Positions 36,561 to 45,549 of a DNA stretch of 64,000 nt are shown in pieces. The notes below the pieces were generated by a model. That model saw only the letters and a list, made by a program, of their open reading frames with translations. It was not told the origin of the DNA and searched no databases. Location of the stretch: assembly GCA_018817385.1 (NCBI GenBank), contig JAHIUA010000001.1:22227-86226 (forward strand), written 5' to 3'. The translations under genes were made by a program, and so were the position numbers. The stretch comes from Pseudomonadota bacterium (lineage in GTDB: Bacteria > Desulfobacterota > Desulfobulbia > Desulfobulbales > Desulfocapsaceae). Each line of letters starts with the position of its first letter. Position 1 is the first letter of the stretch.

Positions 36561-38399
36561 ATGATTACAGATAAGGCCTTACTCCTTTCCCTGGTGGTCT
36601 TTGCCGGTATTTTTTGTCAATGGCTGGCCTGGCGGGTAAAGCTGCCTGCCATTCTCTTTCTCCTCTGCACCGGCATTCTTGCCGGGCCAGTCTTTGGCTG
36701 GCTGGATTCTGATGCCCTCTTTGGCGACCTGCTCTTTCCCTTTATCTCACTTTCTGTTGCCATCATTCTTTTTGAAGGCAGCCTTACCCTCCAGTTTCAT
36801 CAAATTGCCGGGCTGAGACGGGTAATCCGAAATATGGTATCCGTCGGAGCGCTTCTCACCTGGCTGATCACCACAGTGACGACCCATTACGCCCTGGCCT
36901 TTTCCTGGGAGCTTTCCTTTCTTTTTGGTGCCATAACCGTAGTCACCGGACCGACTGTGATCGTACCTCTCCTGCGTACGGTCAGACCAAGTGCAGCGGT
37001 GGCCAATATCCTGCGCTGGGAAGGGATCGTGATTGATCCCATCGGTGCCATCCTGGCTGTTTTGGTCTATGAGTTCATTCTCCTGGGTAGCGCTGGCAAC
37101 GCCATGAGCCATACTTTTTTGGCATTTGCCAAAATGCTTGCCACTGGTCTTGCCCTGGGCTCAGTATCCGCCTATCTCTATGCCACCTTACTTCGCCGCC
37201 ACTGGTTGCCCGAATTTCTCCACAACGTCAGTACCCTGGCCCTGGTCATCATGGTCTTTTCCCTGTCAAACATCCTCCATCACGAATCAGGACTACTGAC
37301 AGTAACCATAATGGGCATATGGCTGGCCAACAGCAGGGACGTGCCCATCAATGAAATTATTAATTTTAAAGAGAGCCTCAGTGTTCTCCTGATCTCCGTC
37401 CTTTTTATCGTCCTGGCCGCCCGCCTGGATTTCGAAATGATAGTCAAACTCGGCTGGCCAGCACTCTTTGTCTTTCTTTCCATCCAGTTTCTCTCTCGCC
37501 CCCTCAGCGTCATCATCTCGTCCTTTGGCTCAAGTCTGAGCTGGCCGGAGCGCCATCTCCTGGCCTGGATCGCTCCCCGAGGTATAGTAGCAGCCGCCAT
37601 TTCAGCACTTTTCGCCATCAAACTGGAGGAGTCCGGCCATGCTGAGGCATCCCTTCTGGTCCCCTTAACCTTCATGGTGATTATCGGCACCGTGGGACTG
37701 CAAAGCACCACTGCCGGTTTTATTGCCAGGTGGCTGGGAGTGGCTGAGCCAGATCCAAAAGGATTTCTCATTATAGGTGCCAATCGCGTTGCCAGGGCGA
37801 TTGCCCATGCCCTGAAAACGGCGGAATTTCGGGTAGTACTGGTTGATACCAGCTGGGAGAAGATCAGAATGGCACGGATGGAGGGTTTGAATACCTATTA
37901 TGGCCAGCCCGTTTCCGAACATGCCGATCGCCATCTTGATCTGGTCGGTATCGGCAGGATGCTGGGATTATCCCCTCATGATTCGCTTAACTCATTATCC
38001 TGTATGTATTATCGGATGGAACTGGGCTATAATGCTGTTTACGCCCTGCAGACCGAGCAAGAAAAGGATATTGCCGAGGACAGAAAGACCGCCTCGGCCC
38101 AGAAATGGGCCACCCTCTTTGGATCCGAGGTGACCTTTTCCTCTTTGGTGGCCGGCCTGCACAAAGACTGGTCTATCCGCAGTACTCTGCTGACAGAAAG
38201 TTACACCTATGAAAAATATCTCCGCAACTACCAGGAACGGGCAATTCCCCTCTTTGCTCTCAGTCCCAATGGAACCCTGGAAATTTTCACCGTGGAAAAG
38301 CAGCCTCTTCCCGGAGCCGGCTGGACCCTGCTCAGCTTTATAGCTCCGGAAGAAGCAACGGAACCAAGCTCAAAAACAGAGCGCATTAAGGATGCATAA
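36561..38399 (+). CDS. cation:proton antiporter (CPA1/CPA2) with RCK-N domain
   Basis: 612 residues from the ATG at 36561, preceded by GATGGAGA; nine codons more are open upstream. About 12 spans fill residues 5-395 and carry antiporter landmarks such as LCTGILAGPVFG, VVTGPTVIVPLLR, and APRGIVAAAISALFA. The soluble C-terminus has a nucleotide-binding Rossmann motif (FLIIGANRVARAIAHALK, VVLVDTSWEKIR), an RCK/TrkA-N regulator typical of NhaP/KefB-like exchangers. It likely moves Na+ or K+ out against H+ under nucleotide control. Its stop overlaps the YajD-like start by one base. Confidence 0.88.
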   Translation: MITDKALLLSLVVFAGIFCQWLAWRVKLPAILFLLCTGILAGPVFGWLDSDALFGDLLFPFISLSVAIILFEGSLTLQFHQIAGLRRVIRNMVSVGALLTWLITTVTTHYALAFSWELSFLFGAITVVTGPTVIVPLLRTVRPSAAVANILRWEGIVIDPIGAILAVLVYEFILLGSAGNAMSHTFLAFAKMLATGLALGSVSAYLYATLLRRHWLPEFLHNVSTLALVIMVFSLSNILHHESGLLTVTIMGIWLANSRDVPINEIINFKESLSVLLISVLFIVLAARLDFEMIVKLGWPALFVFLSIQFLSRPLSVIISSFGSSLSWPERHLLAWIAPRGIVAAAISALFAIKLEESGHAEASLLVPLTFMVIIGTVGLQSTTAGFIARWLGVAEPDPKGFLIIGANRVARAIAHALKTAEFRVVLVDTSWEKIRMARMEGLNTYYGQPVSEHADRHLDLVGIGRMLGLSPHDSLNSLSCMYYRMELGYNAVYALQTEQEKDIAEDRKTASAQKWATLFGSEVTFSSLVAGLHKDWSIRSTLLTESYTYEKYLRNYQERAIPLFALSPNGTLEIFTVEKQPLPGAGWTLLSFIAPEEATEPSSKTERIKDA

Positions 38400-38779
38400 T
38401 GGCGACAACAAAAAGATATTCACCTGACGAGAGTAAGAATAGTGCTCTGGACAATGCCCTCCATGAACGGGAAATCAGACAGAAAACTTACAGAGAACAG
38501 GCCCTGAAAATTTTCCCATGGGTCTGCGGCAAGTGCGGCCGCGAATTTAGTGGTAAGAAAATCCGCGAACTTACCGTCCATCATAAAGACCACAACCATG
38601 ACAATAATCCACCTGATGGCAGCAACTGGGAACTCTTATGCCTCTACTGCCACGACAATGAACATTCTCGATTTCTTGACGTCGAATGGTGTGCCACTCC
38701 ACCTCCTGGCAAGACGGATGATCCTGTCGCAACCCATACTCCTTTCTCGGCGCTCAAGGACATGTTGAAAAAAAAATGA
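38399..38779 (+). CDS. yajD: YajD-family HNH nuclease
   Basis: 126 residues. The body matches the E. coli YajD pattern: two zinc-binding CXXC pairs (VCGKCGREF and LLCLYCHDNEH) surround an HNH active site (ELTVHHKDHNHDNNPPDGSN, with the histidine pairs). The family is an HNH endonuclease of unknown cellular job. The ATG overlaps the antiporter stop, so the two are translationally coupled. The N-terminal about 25 residues are longer than in the E. coli protein. Confidence 0.88.
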   Translation: MATTKRYSPDESKNSALDNALHEREIRQKTYREQALKIFPWVCGKCGREFSGKKIRELTVHHKDHNHDNNPPDGSNWELLCLYCHDNEHSRFLDVEWCATPPPGKTDDPVATHTPFSALKDMLKKK

Positions 38780-38841
38780 ATAGCATCGCTGCCCAAAAAT
38801 GGAGGCAAAGAGAGTGCTGTTGAAGAGTTCCCAGGTTGATT

Positions 38842-40272
38842 TCAAGAAGAGGGCTCTCTGAAATCATAGGATTGGATATTACAACGTCGCAACAGGCGTT
38901 GAAAGGCCTGACGTTCCATGCCGCTGGCCCGGGCTGCAGCAGAGACATTGCCGTTGCTTTTGCTCAGGGCCGTTCTCAAATACTGAGAAGTGAACTGGGT
39001 AATTACTTCTTCTTTGGCCTCTTTGTAGGAAAGATCTGGGACAAAAACAGGAACTTCCATTCCTGCCTTCCCTGAACAGCCCTCCTCTAACTCTTCAGGA
39101 TTGAGCAGGTCACTGGGAGTGATGATATGAGAGGTGGTGAGAAGTACCGCTCGGTTGATACGGTTCTGCAACTCACGGACATTCCCCTTCCACTCCCGGC
39201 GCATAAGACATTGCAGGGCTTCCTGGGAAATCTCCATCCCCTGACGCTGATACTCCTCCGCATATTTCTTCAGAAAATTAAGGGCCAGCAGGGGAATATC
39301 CTCCCGCATTTCATTCAAACCCGGCATGGTAACGGTCATCACGTTCAAACGATAAAAAAGATCCTCCCGAAATTCCCCCATGGCCATCTTTTTTTCAAGA
39401 TCCTGATTGGTGGACGCCAGGACGCGGACATCCACCTTGACGGTACTGGTCTGGCCCAGAGGTTGAATCTCCTTTTCCTGAAGTACCCGCAACAACTTAG
39501 TTTGCAGGGAAACCGGGATGTCGGCAATCTCATCAAGGAGAATAGTAGAGCCTGCTGCTTCCAGAAAGAGCCCATCCTTGTCGTGATCGGCGCCAGTAAA
39601 GGCTCCTTTAGCATAGCCAAAGAGTTCACTTTCCAGAATCTGCTCAGGAAGGGCCGGACAGTTGACCGTGATCATCTTTCTCTTGCCACGGTTACTCATC
39701 TTATGAATCGTCCTGGCCGCAACCTCCTTTCCTGTACCCGATTCCCCCCGGATAAGGACAGTCGCATCACTCTGGCCAAGACGGGTCAAAAGCTCTATGG
39801 CCTGACACAGGGGGCGACTCTGTCCCACAAATTCAGTGGGCCGGTCAGATTTTTCCAGTTCTTGGTGGAGCTGAAAATTTTCCCGAAGCAGCTGCGTCCG
39901 CTCAAAGGCACGAAGAACGACCTGGCTGATTTTCGTGTTATCAAAGGGTTTTTCCATGAAATCATAGGCCCCGTTTTTCAGGGCCATAACCGCCATTTCA
40001 ATGGTCCCGTAGGCGGTCATGACAACAACACTGATGGTACCATCGACCACCGACACCTTTTCCAGAAGCTGCAGGCCATCCATATCCGGCATGACGATAT
40101 CGGTAAGAATCACATCAGGACGCCAGGAATCAAGCACAGTTATGGCCTCAAGTCCAGATTGGACGATAGACACCTCGCAACCACAATTCTTGGCAAGAAC
40201 CTTGCGGAGAAGAATGAGGAGATCCAACTCATCATCCACAATCAGAAGCCGTTTTGGAGAAGTATTCACCAT
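38842..40272 (-). CDS. sigma-54-dependent NtrC-family response regulator
   Basis: 476 residues. The receiver domain has D14/D15 (VDDE) and phospho-acceptor D58 (VILTDIVMPDMDG). The AAA+ domain has GESGTGKE, the intact GAFTGA loop (GYAKGAFTGADHDKD) and STILLDEIADI, and a Fis-type helix-turn-helix ends in NGNVSAAARASGMERQAFQRLLRR. It activates RpoN promoters. No sensor kinase is adjacent; it is encoded 5 bp after the phosphatase gene and may be an orphan partner for a distant kinase, for example the one at 7265. It is the second NtrC-type activator in this window. Confidence 0.92.
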   Translation of the reverse strand: MVNTSPKRLLIVDDELDLLILLRKVLAKNCGCEVSIVQSGLEAITVLDSWRPDVILTDIVMPDMDGLQLLEKVSVVDGTISVVVMTAYGTIEMAVMALKNGAYDFMEKPFDNTKISQVVLRAFERTQLLRENFQLHQELEKSDRPTEFVGQSRPLCQAIELLTRLGQSDATVLIRGESGTGKEVAARTIHKMSNRGKRKMITVNCPALPEQILESELFGYAKGAFTGADHDKDGLFLEAAGSTILLDEIADIPVSLQTKLLRVLQEKEIQPLGQTSTVKVDVRVLASTNQDLEKKMAMGEFREDLFYRLNVMTVTMPGLNEMREDIPLLALNFLKKYAEEYQRQGMEISQEALQCLMRREWKGNVRELQNRINRAVLLTTSHIITPSDLLNPEELEEGCSGKAGMEVPVFVPDLSYKEAKEEVITQFTSQYLRTALSKSNGNVSAAARASGMERQAFQRLLRRCNIQSYDFREPSS

Positions 40273-40277
40273 TTTTT

Positions 40278-41237
40278 CTAAACCCCTTTTCCGTCCCGCA
40301 TAAGCTGGAAATACTGCTGTACAAAACGACCGGAGACGGTATTGGAAATGGAAAAGTGCAAGGCACCTTGAGGCGGGAAAGAACCGGTCAGGGCAAGGAA
40401 GATATCACGAGAAAGCCCGGCCGTTGTCCTGTCAAGGAGAGCCCTTTGGGCACTGTCCCCAACCTGACGGCAGCGCAGTGGGCGTTGACTGCAGATGAGA
40501 CAGGTTCCTTCTCCAAAAAGCGGGCAAAGATATTCCTGGGTACTCTCTTCACCTTCCCGTGTTCCTGCCTGAAGAGCGAGCTCCAGGACATGGTGACGCT
40601 TTTTTTGAGTTAATCTTGAATTCATAACATGACTGACATGGACCGCCTCAACCAACTGCAGCTCAAAAGAATAACGACAGATCGCAACATCAAGGTCTGC
40701 AGTCCCTGCCTTCTCCAGAAGTGAGGCGTAATCCTGGAGAAAGGGAATCAAGTTCACAGTTTCGGGATTTTCGATAGTCGCTGCCCGGGCATCCAGTTGC
40801 CCCTGCCGCTTACCGTATTTCCTGAGAAGCTTCCACTGACTGTAATTACTAGGATTGGCCCGGGTACCTTTCAATCGCTTTTCCGTATACTTGAGACCAA
40901 GCCCACGTCGCAGGAGATAGGCGGAGACAAAGGTGCCAGTACGACCAATGCCGTGACGACAGTGAACGAGGACCTTTTTCTTCAGGTAAAGAGCCTCATC
41001 CAGCCACTGCAGGGCCTCTTCCATACGTTCCATATCCGGGGCACACTCATCGGGGATGGGGAGAAAATAGACTTCGAAACCCGATTTTTCTTCAAGCTCA
41101 TGCAGATCGCAAAACTCTCCACACAGATTGACGATGGATCCGATCCCCTCCTCCTTGATGGAATCAAGTTCTTCATAGGACATCGGGGCAGAGCCAACGG
41201 CCAGCTGATTCGTTATCCAAGTAATAATATATGACAC
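40278..41237 (-). CDS. dual-specificity phosphatase fused to YkgJ-like Cys region
   Basis: 319 residues, starting with GTG at 41237. The first about 150 residues are a cysteine phosphatase with D63 in PIPDECAPD as candidate general acid and the P-loop HCRHGIGRT (C93, R99). The C-terminal part contains CPLFGEGTCLICSQRPLRCR near 237-256, the pattern of the YkgJ/CxxCxxCC family's metal-binding half, although its N-terminal CxxCC half seems absent. The fusion suggests a redox- or metal-sensing phosphatase. It is followed by the NtrC-type regulator, so it may act on a phosphoprotein of that pathway. Family resemblance of the C-terminal part is by motif only. Confidence 0.8.
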   Translation of the reverse strand: MSYIITWITNQLAVGSAPMSYEELDSIKEEGIGSIVNLCGEFCDLHELEEKSGFEVYFLPIPDECAPDMERMEEALQWLDEALYLKKKVLVHCRHGIGRTGTFVSAYLLRRGLGLKYTEKRLKGTRANPSNYSQWKLLRKYGKRQGQLDARAATIENPETVNLIPFLQDYASLLEKAGTADLDVAICRYSFELQLVEAVHVSHVMNSRLTQKKRHHVLELALQAGTREGEESTQEYLCPLFGEGTCLICSQRPLRCRQVGDSAQRALLDRTTAGLSRDIFLALTGSFPPQGALHFSISNTVSGRFVQQYFQLMRDGKGV

Positions 41238-41853
41238 TTCTTTCTCTTTTGTTAGTGCCTGTCCGGAACTGGCAATTTTTAGTAACCCACGAAGCCTCCA
41301 CTTGCCTCGTTGCTCTCAAAATCTATTTTTTTTCATATCAGACTGATGCCTGCAGTTCAATTCTTTGAGCGCCTCAATTGAGGAAAAACTCTCTCACTTC
41401 TGGACAGACACTTGTTGGGGAAAGACTCGAGAATTCTCCATTAATCCTTTTATCATTATCTCATTTTTGAGACGCATGTCCATTACTTTTGTCCCCCCCA
41501 GGCAACAGCCCTCGACCTGCAGCCCTTGCCAACAGAAGTTTTCAGGCACCCCTGCAGGTTTTCACCGAAACCCACCTAATTATGGTCAGGCAGCAGCATA
41601 ACGGTCTGAAACAAAGGCAGATCATAGACGACAAGGTTCCTTCCTCCTCCAAAAGAAGAAGAACAGATTGGGAATGCCACAATTTTTTTTCTCTTTCAGC
41701 CGAAAAATGACCAAAGCCAAAAGCCTTCTCCTTGATTTAACTCCATGGCCCTATAAAAAAGACCTGTAAAGGCCCAATTTCAGCAAATTCGCCATCATTT
41801 CAATTTCATTTTTCATTATATCCTGATACAATGGACTAACTGGAAAAAAACAT
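41238..41853. other. intergenic, nothing firmly recognised
   Basis: Divergent region between the phosphatase and the GGDEF-PilZ gene, without a supported gene. A TACAAT box at 41827-41832 could be a -10 element for the GGDEF gene, but no good -35 accompanies it. Confidence 0.5.
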
Positions 41854-41872
41854 GAGAATGATAATCAATCCC
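41854..41872. promoter_or_regulatory. Fur-box-like 19-mer before the GGDEF-PilZ gene
   Basis: GAGAATGATAATCAATCCC matches 15 of 19 positions of the Fur consensus GATAATGATAATCATTATC. It ends 20 bp before the start codon and would sit between a possible -10 box and the gene. One such match in 64 kb of AT-containing intergenic DNA may be chance. Confidence 0.35.
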
Positions 41873-41891
41873 TGACCTTAGCTTTTTGCCA

Positions 41892-43100
41892 ATGCCCATG
41901 TCTCTATTCGACCAGACCTCCACATCCTCCGAACTGCAGCAAGAAGTTCTTTCTTCCCTCAGCAGTGCCCCCGGGGACAGTATGGAGCAATTTCAACGCC
42001 TGCAACCTCTGTTAAACAAGAAGAAAAACGAAGCCTGCAAAATCATTCTCTACAATCTGATCCAACTGAATTTTACCCCAGAGAATACTCGTGCACACTG
42101 GGATGCCATAGTCCAGCATGCCAAGCACCTGCAAACGACCCTCCAACGCAATGTAGGGTTGGCAACTGTAGCTTGCGACTATTTCAGCACAATCAACCCT
42201 TGTCTGGACAACCCGAAGCTGATAGAATTCGACAGGCTTGAAGAAACACTGCGCTCTGCCCATCATGATTTCTTGACCGGCTTACTGAGCCGTGGGGCCT
42301 TTCAAAATTTATTCGAACAGGAGATTTCCAGAGCCAGCCGGCACGGCCATAACGCCACCCTGGTCTTCCTTGATCTGGATAACTTTAAAGCAATCAATGA
42401 CACCCATGGTCATCTTCTCGGGGATGAAGTGCTGAAACAGGTGGGAAAAATAATTCTTGAGGCAAAACGGAAGGAAGATATGGCCTGCCGCTTTGGGGGG
42501 GATGAATTCCTCATTCTTCTCCCTGAGACCAGTAAATCGATGGCCCAGCGGGTCAGCAAAAAAATCCACAAACAGATCAACAAGCTGACCATTGGCCATG
42601 AAGAGCTGCAGATCCAGGTGGCCTGCAGCGGTGGCCTGGCTTCCTTTCCTCTCGACAGCGACACCGGCAAAGGAATGATGGACTGTGCAGACCAGGCCCT
42701 GTATCAGGCCAAGAGCACAAGAAAGCATCAACTTATCTCTTATGCCAAAGAAAAACGAACTTCCACCAGAATCGATTTTAAAAAGAGTGTCCGCATTCCT
42801 CCCCTGAAAAAACAAGAAAATACAGGCAAAAGCAAGGCCAAAAACATCAGTGAGGGAGGGCTCCTTATCTCCAGTGATACCCCGTACTCGATCGGAACCC
42901 ATCTGGAGTTGCAGATTCCTCTCCAAGACGCATCTCCTCTTACCGTCACCGGAGCAGTGGTACGGATGGAACAGTTCGGTCCCCTCCGTTTCGATCTGGG
43001 CGTAAGCTTTCTCTTCTCCGATGTCACCGCCAGCAAGGCCATAGCCGATTATATCCAGCAAAAACGGGTCGGGAAACAGACTGCCAGACAGATGCTTTAA
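41892..43100 (+). CDS. diguanylate cyclase with C-terminal PilZ domain
   Basis: 402 residues from the ATG at 41892 (an in-frame ATG at 41898 and TTG at 41886 are alternatives). The N-terminal about 125 residues are helical and unrecognised. GGDEF (about 128-285) has an intact signature RFGGDEFLILL and an RxxD inhibitory site (RKED) five residues before it. PilZ (about 285-395) has the c-di-GMP-binding RxxxR (RTSTR) and NISEGG motifs. So one protein both makes and binds c-di-GMP. It is soluble. The HEAT-repeat and HD-GYP genes downstream complete a c-di-GMP group. The Fur-like 19-mer precedes it. Confidence 0.9.
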   Translation: MPMSLFDQTSTSSELQQEVLSSLSSAPGDSMEQFQRLQPLLNKKKNEACKIILYNLIQLNFTPENTRAHWDAIVQHAKHLQTTLQRNVGLATVACDYFSTINPCLDNPKLIEFDRLEETLRSAHHDFLTGLLSRGAFQNLFEQEISRASRHGHNATLVFLDLDNFKAINDTHGHLLGDEVLKQVGKIILEAKRKEDMACRFGGDEFLILLPETSKSMAQRVSKKIHKQINKLTIGHEELQIQVACSGGLASFPLDSDTGKGMMDCADQALYQAKSTRKHQLISYAKEKRTSTRIDFKKSVRIPPLKKQENTGKSKAKNISEGGLLISSDTPYSIGTHLELQIPLQDASPLTVTGAVVRMEQFGPLRFDLGVSFLFSDVTASKAIADYIQQKRVGKQTARQML

Positions 43101-43353
43101 TAAAAAACAGGCAGTTCCAGTCAAAGTCAGGCCGGCACAGACCTCAAGACATACGTAAATGGGGGGCAGCCAACCTCAGAGAAAATACCATTTGGAGTAC
43201 ATTCAATGAATCTTCCAAGGATACCCTCATTCGAACCAGCAAAGGGTGAACATAACAATTTCATACAGTAAGCAACAGATACCAGAGTACCCCATACGGG
43301 ACAAAACATCTCCTCACTTCACCCTTCTCATCCCTGAGCAACAGAGTGAACCA

Positions 43354-45531
43354 ATGAGCACAACCGTGACCAATCAAGTCAATAACAAAGAAACAAGACA
43401 ACTCACGGAACTCCTCTCATTACTCCACATCGCCCTGAAAAATATTCGCCTCTACCCGGCCGGACACGATGTGGTAAAGACCCGGACAACAGCCGCCCAT
43501 CGGTTGCTGACCAGGTTGCTGACGACAAGGAAGATACTCCTCTTCGGCATTGCCAGAGATACGATCACCTTTGAAGAGACCCCTCTTGGCGAAGGCTCAG
43601 TGGCCTGCTCTTCTTTGGCGCAAATTCTCAGCCGCCATGAAATCGCCTCCCTCACCTTTTCCTCTGGTGTCAGCCAGCACTCCCTTTTTTTATTTCTCAA
43701 GGCTGTCGGGATCTTTCCTGAACACAGAAAAAGTGGCAACAGCCTGGAACAGGAGCTTTCTACCCTTAGTATCTCTCATATTCGAATAGAAACTGTAGAT
43801 TATAACTATTTTGATCGTATCGAAAACACGCTTTCAGATACGATCAACAACCAGGCCGCTGGAGACACGCAACCAGAGCTCATAACCTGGTTAACTTTCG
43901 CCAATAAACTTAACAGCGGTATGCTGGGTCATTCGCACAACTACAAAGTTGTTAACAACAGGAGCAACGAACCTCCTTCTCCCGAAGCGCTTGCAGCGGC
44001 CATCAACAGCCAAGCCCACAATCAACCCGAGATCATTCAAGACTATTCCAACCTCCTTGATCAGATGCTGCAACAGTCCCCGCAGCAAAATCGTTCCACC
44101 TTTGGGGGAAGAGAACTGAATAACATACTGCTTTCACTCAATCCGAAACTCCGCAGTCAATTCCTCAGCGCAACCCTTGAACGATGCGATCAGAATCGGT
44201 CCCATGCCAATCCCGAAAAAATACTGGGAAAGTTCTCCGACAGTCTCGTCCTCGACATGCTGCAACAGGTCAACACAAAGGGCATTACTGTCTCCCCGGC
44301 CCTGCTCAATCTGATCGAGAAAATATCCCATATACGCTTCAGTTCCGATACGCCAGCATCATCAACCATGTCCAGGCGGGAAATCAGCAACCTCCTGGAA
44401 CCGGAAAAATATGCCCAGTATGTTGGTAAAGAATACCACCAGACCCTCCATCGACTCTCAAATACGAAACCGCCCGCCCCCCCCCTCCCTCCTGGCTTCC
44501 AATTGGAGCAGCACCTAGCAACCATGGAAGAGGATTATCTGAACAGGCAGATCGTTCGCGCCACTCTCATTTTCATGGAGGACGCGGAAGGGGTTACCGA
44601 TTACACAGAATTTGCCAACAGGCTCATGGAATTCACCCTTGGACTTCCAGAAACTGGCTCCTTTGATCTTCTTCTCTCCATTGCCAAAAGCCTGAGACGC
44701 CATGCCAGTAAAAAAAAGTCTGCCGCCACGAGAGCGGGAGCCACTGCTTACCTCAAGGAGCTTACCGACCCCGATTTCCTCGACCGGGTCCATTCAGCCC
44801 TGCAAGGGGCCTCTGATCAGCAAAAACAGACTGCAACAGCCTTCCTGGTCCACCTCGGCCCAGATATCCTTGATCCATTGATCAAAATTTTCTGCATGCA
44901 AAAAAATATATCCGAGGATGACCCACTGATCACGATATTCAAAAAATTCAGGGTAGAAACACTGACCAGAGTATTTCGGATGATGCCTCAAGAAAATGCG
45001 GCCCGTATCCAAAAGTTTCTTGTTCTTATCCAGTATCTCGGCACCCAGGGAACCGCCCGCCTCTTACACGCACTCCTGGATCACGAAGACCTGACTGTTC
45101 GCACCCAGGTCCTCGACATCCTCATTCCCTTAAATGACGAAGAGGCCTTTGTCACCCTGGAATCCATGCTCAACTCAAAAAACAGCCTGCTGGTTGAAGC
45201 AGCCATTGAACTCTGTAATATCCACAAACCTGCCGCATGTATTCCAAGTCTTCTCCGACTCCTCGAATATCAGTTTATCAAGGAAACAGCCATTGAAAGA
45301 AACAGAAAGCTGTTTTTGGTACTTGGCCGTATCGGGGACAAGAGGGCCTTACCTGCTCTGGAAAAAATAGCCTTTTCAAAATGGCCTTTTCAGCGCCAAT
45401 TAGTAATCACTATGAAACGCGTCCTCTTTTACTCCCTGAAGGGATATCAACCTGAAGACCGACTCAACCTGGTCCAAAAGGGGATGCAGTTAAAAGATGC
45501 AGAAATTCGCAAGATATGCAGTACACTCTAG
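43354..45531 (+). CDS. HEAT-repeat protein sharing an N-terminal domain with the next gene
   Basis: 725 residues from the ATG at 43354 (GAGTGA upstream); the frame is open back to 43246, but the extra 36 residues are low in protein-like features. The first about 110 residues (LTELLSLLHIALKNIRLYP...KAVG) are homologous to the N-terminus of the HD-GYP protein encoded 18 bp later. A proline-rich linker (KPPAPPLPPGF) lies near residue 370, and the C-terminal about 250 residues are HEAT/ARM-like helical repeats (DPLIKIF, TVRTQVLDILIPLNDEEAF, LLVEAAIELCNIHKPAACI). No catalytic motif. Probably an adaptor that works with the HD-GYP protein. Confidence 0.8.
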   Translation: MSTTVTNQVNNKETRQLTELLSLLHIALKNIRLYPAGHDVVKTRTTAAHRLLTRLLTTRKILLFGIARDTITFEETPLGEGSVACSSLAQILSRHEIASLTFSSGVSQHSLFLFLKAVGIFPEHRKSGNSLEQELSTLSISHIRIETVDYNYFDRIENTLSDTINNQAAGDTQPELITWLTFANKLNSGMLGHSHNYKVVNNRSNEPPSPEALAAAINSQAHNQPEIIQDYSNLLDQMLQQSPQQNRSTFGGRELNNILLSLNPKLRSQFLSATLERCDQNRSHANPEKILGKFSDSLVLDMLQQVNTKGITVSPALLNLIEKISHIRFSSDTPASSTMSRREISNLLEPEKYAQYVGKEYHQTLHRLSNTKPPAPPLPPGFQLEQHLATMEEDYLNRQIVRATLIFMEDAEGVTDYTEFANRLMEFTLGLPETGSFDLLLSIAKSLRRHASKKKSAATRAGATAYLKELTDPDFLDRVHSALQGASDQQKQTATAFLVHLGPDILDPLIKIFCMQKNISEDDPLITIFKKFRVETLTRVFRMMPQENAARIQKFLVLIQYLGTQGTARLLHALLDHEDLTVRTQVLDILIPLNDEEAFVTLESMLNSKNSLLVEAAIELCNIHKPAACIPSLLRLLEYQFIKETAIERNRKLFLVLGRIGDKRALPALEKIAFSKWPFQRQLVITMKRVLFYSLKGYQPEDRLNLVQKGMQLKDAEIRKICSTL

Positions 45532-45549
45532 TGTCTCACCAATACTGCA

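Noticed and set aside
39127..40281. Long plus-strand frame opposite the NtrC-type regulator
   Set aside because: The minus-strand frame has complete receiver, AAA+ and HTH motifs; the other is a shadow.
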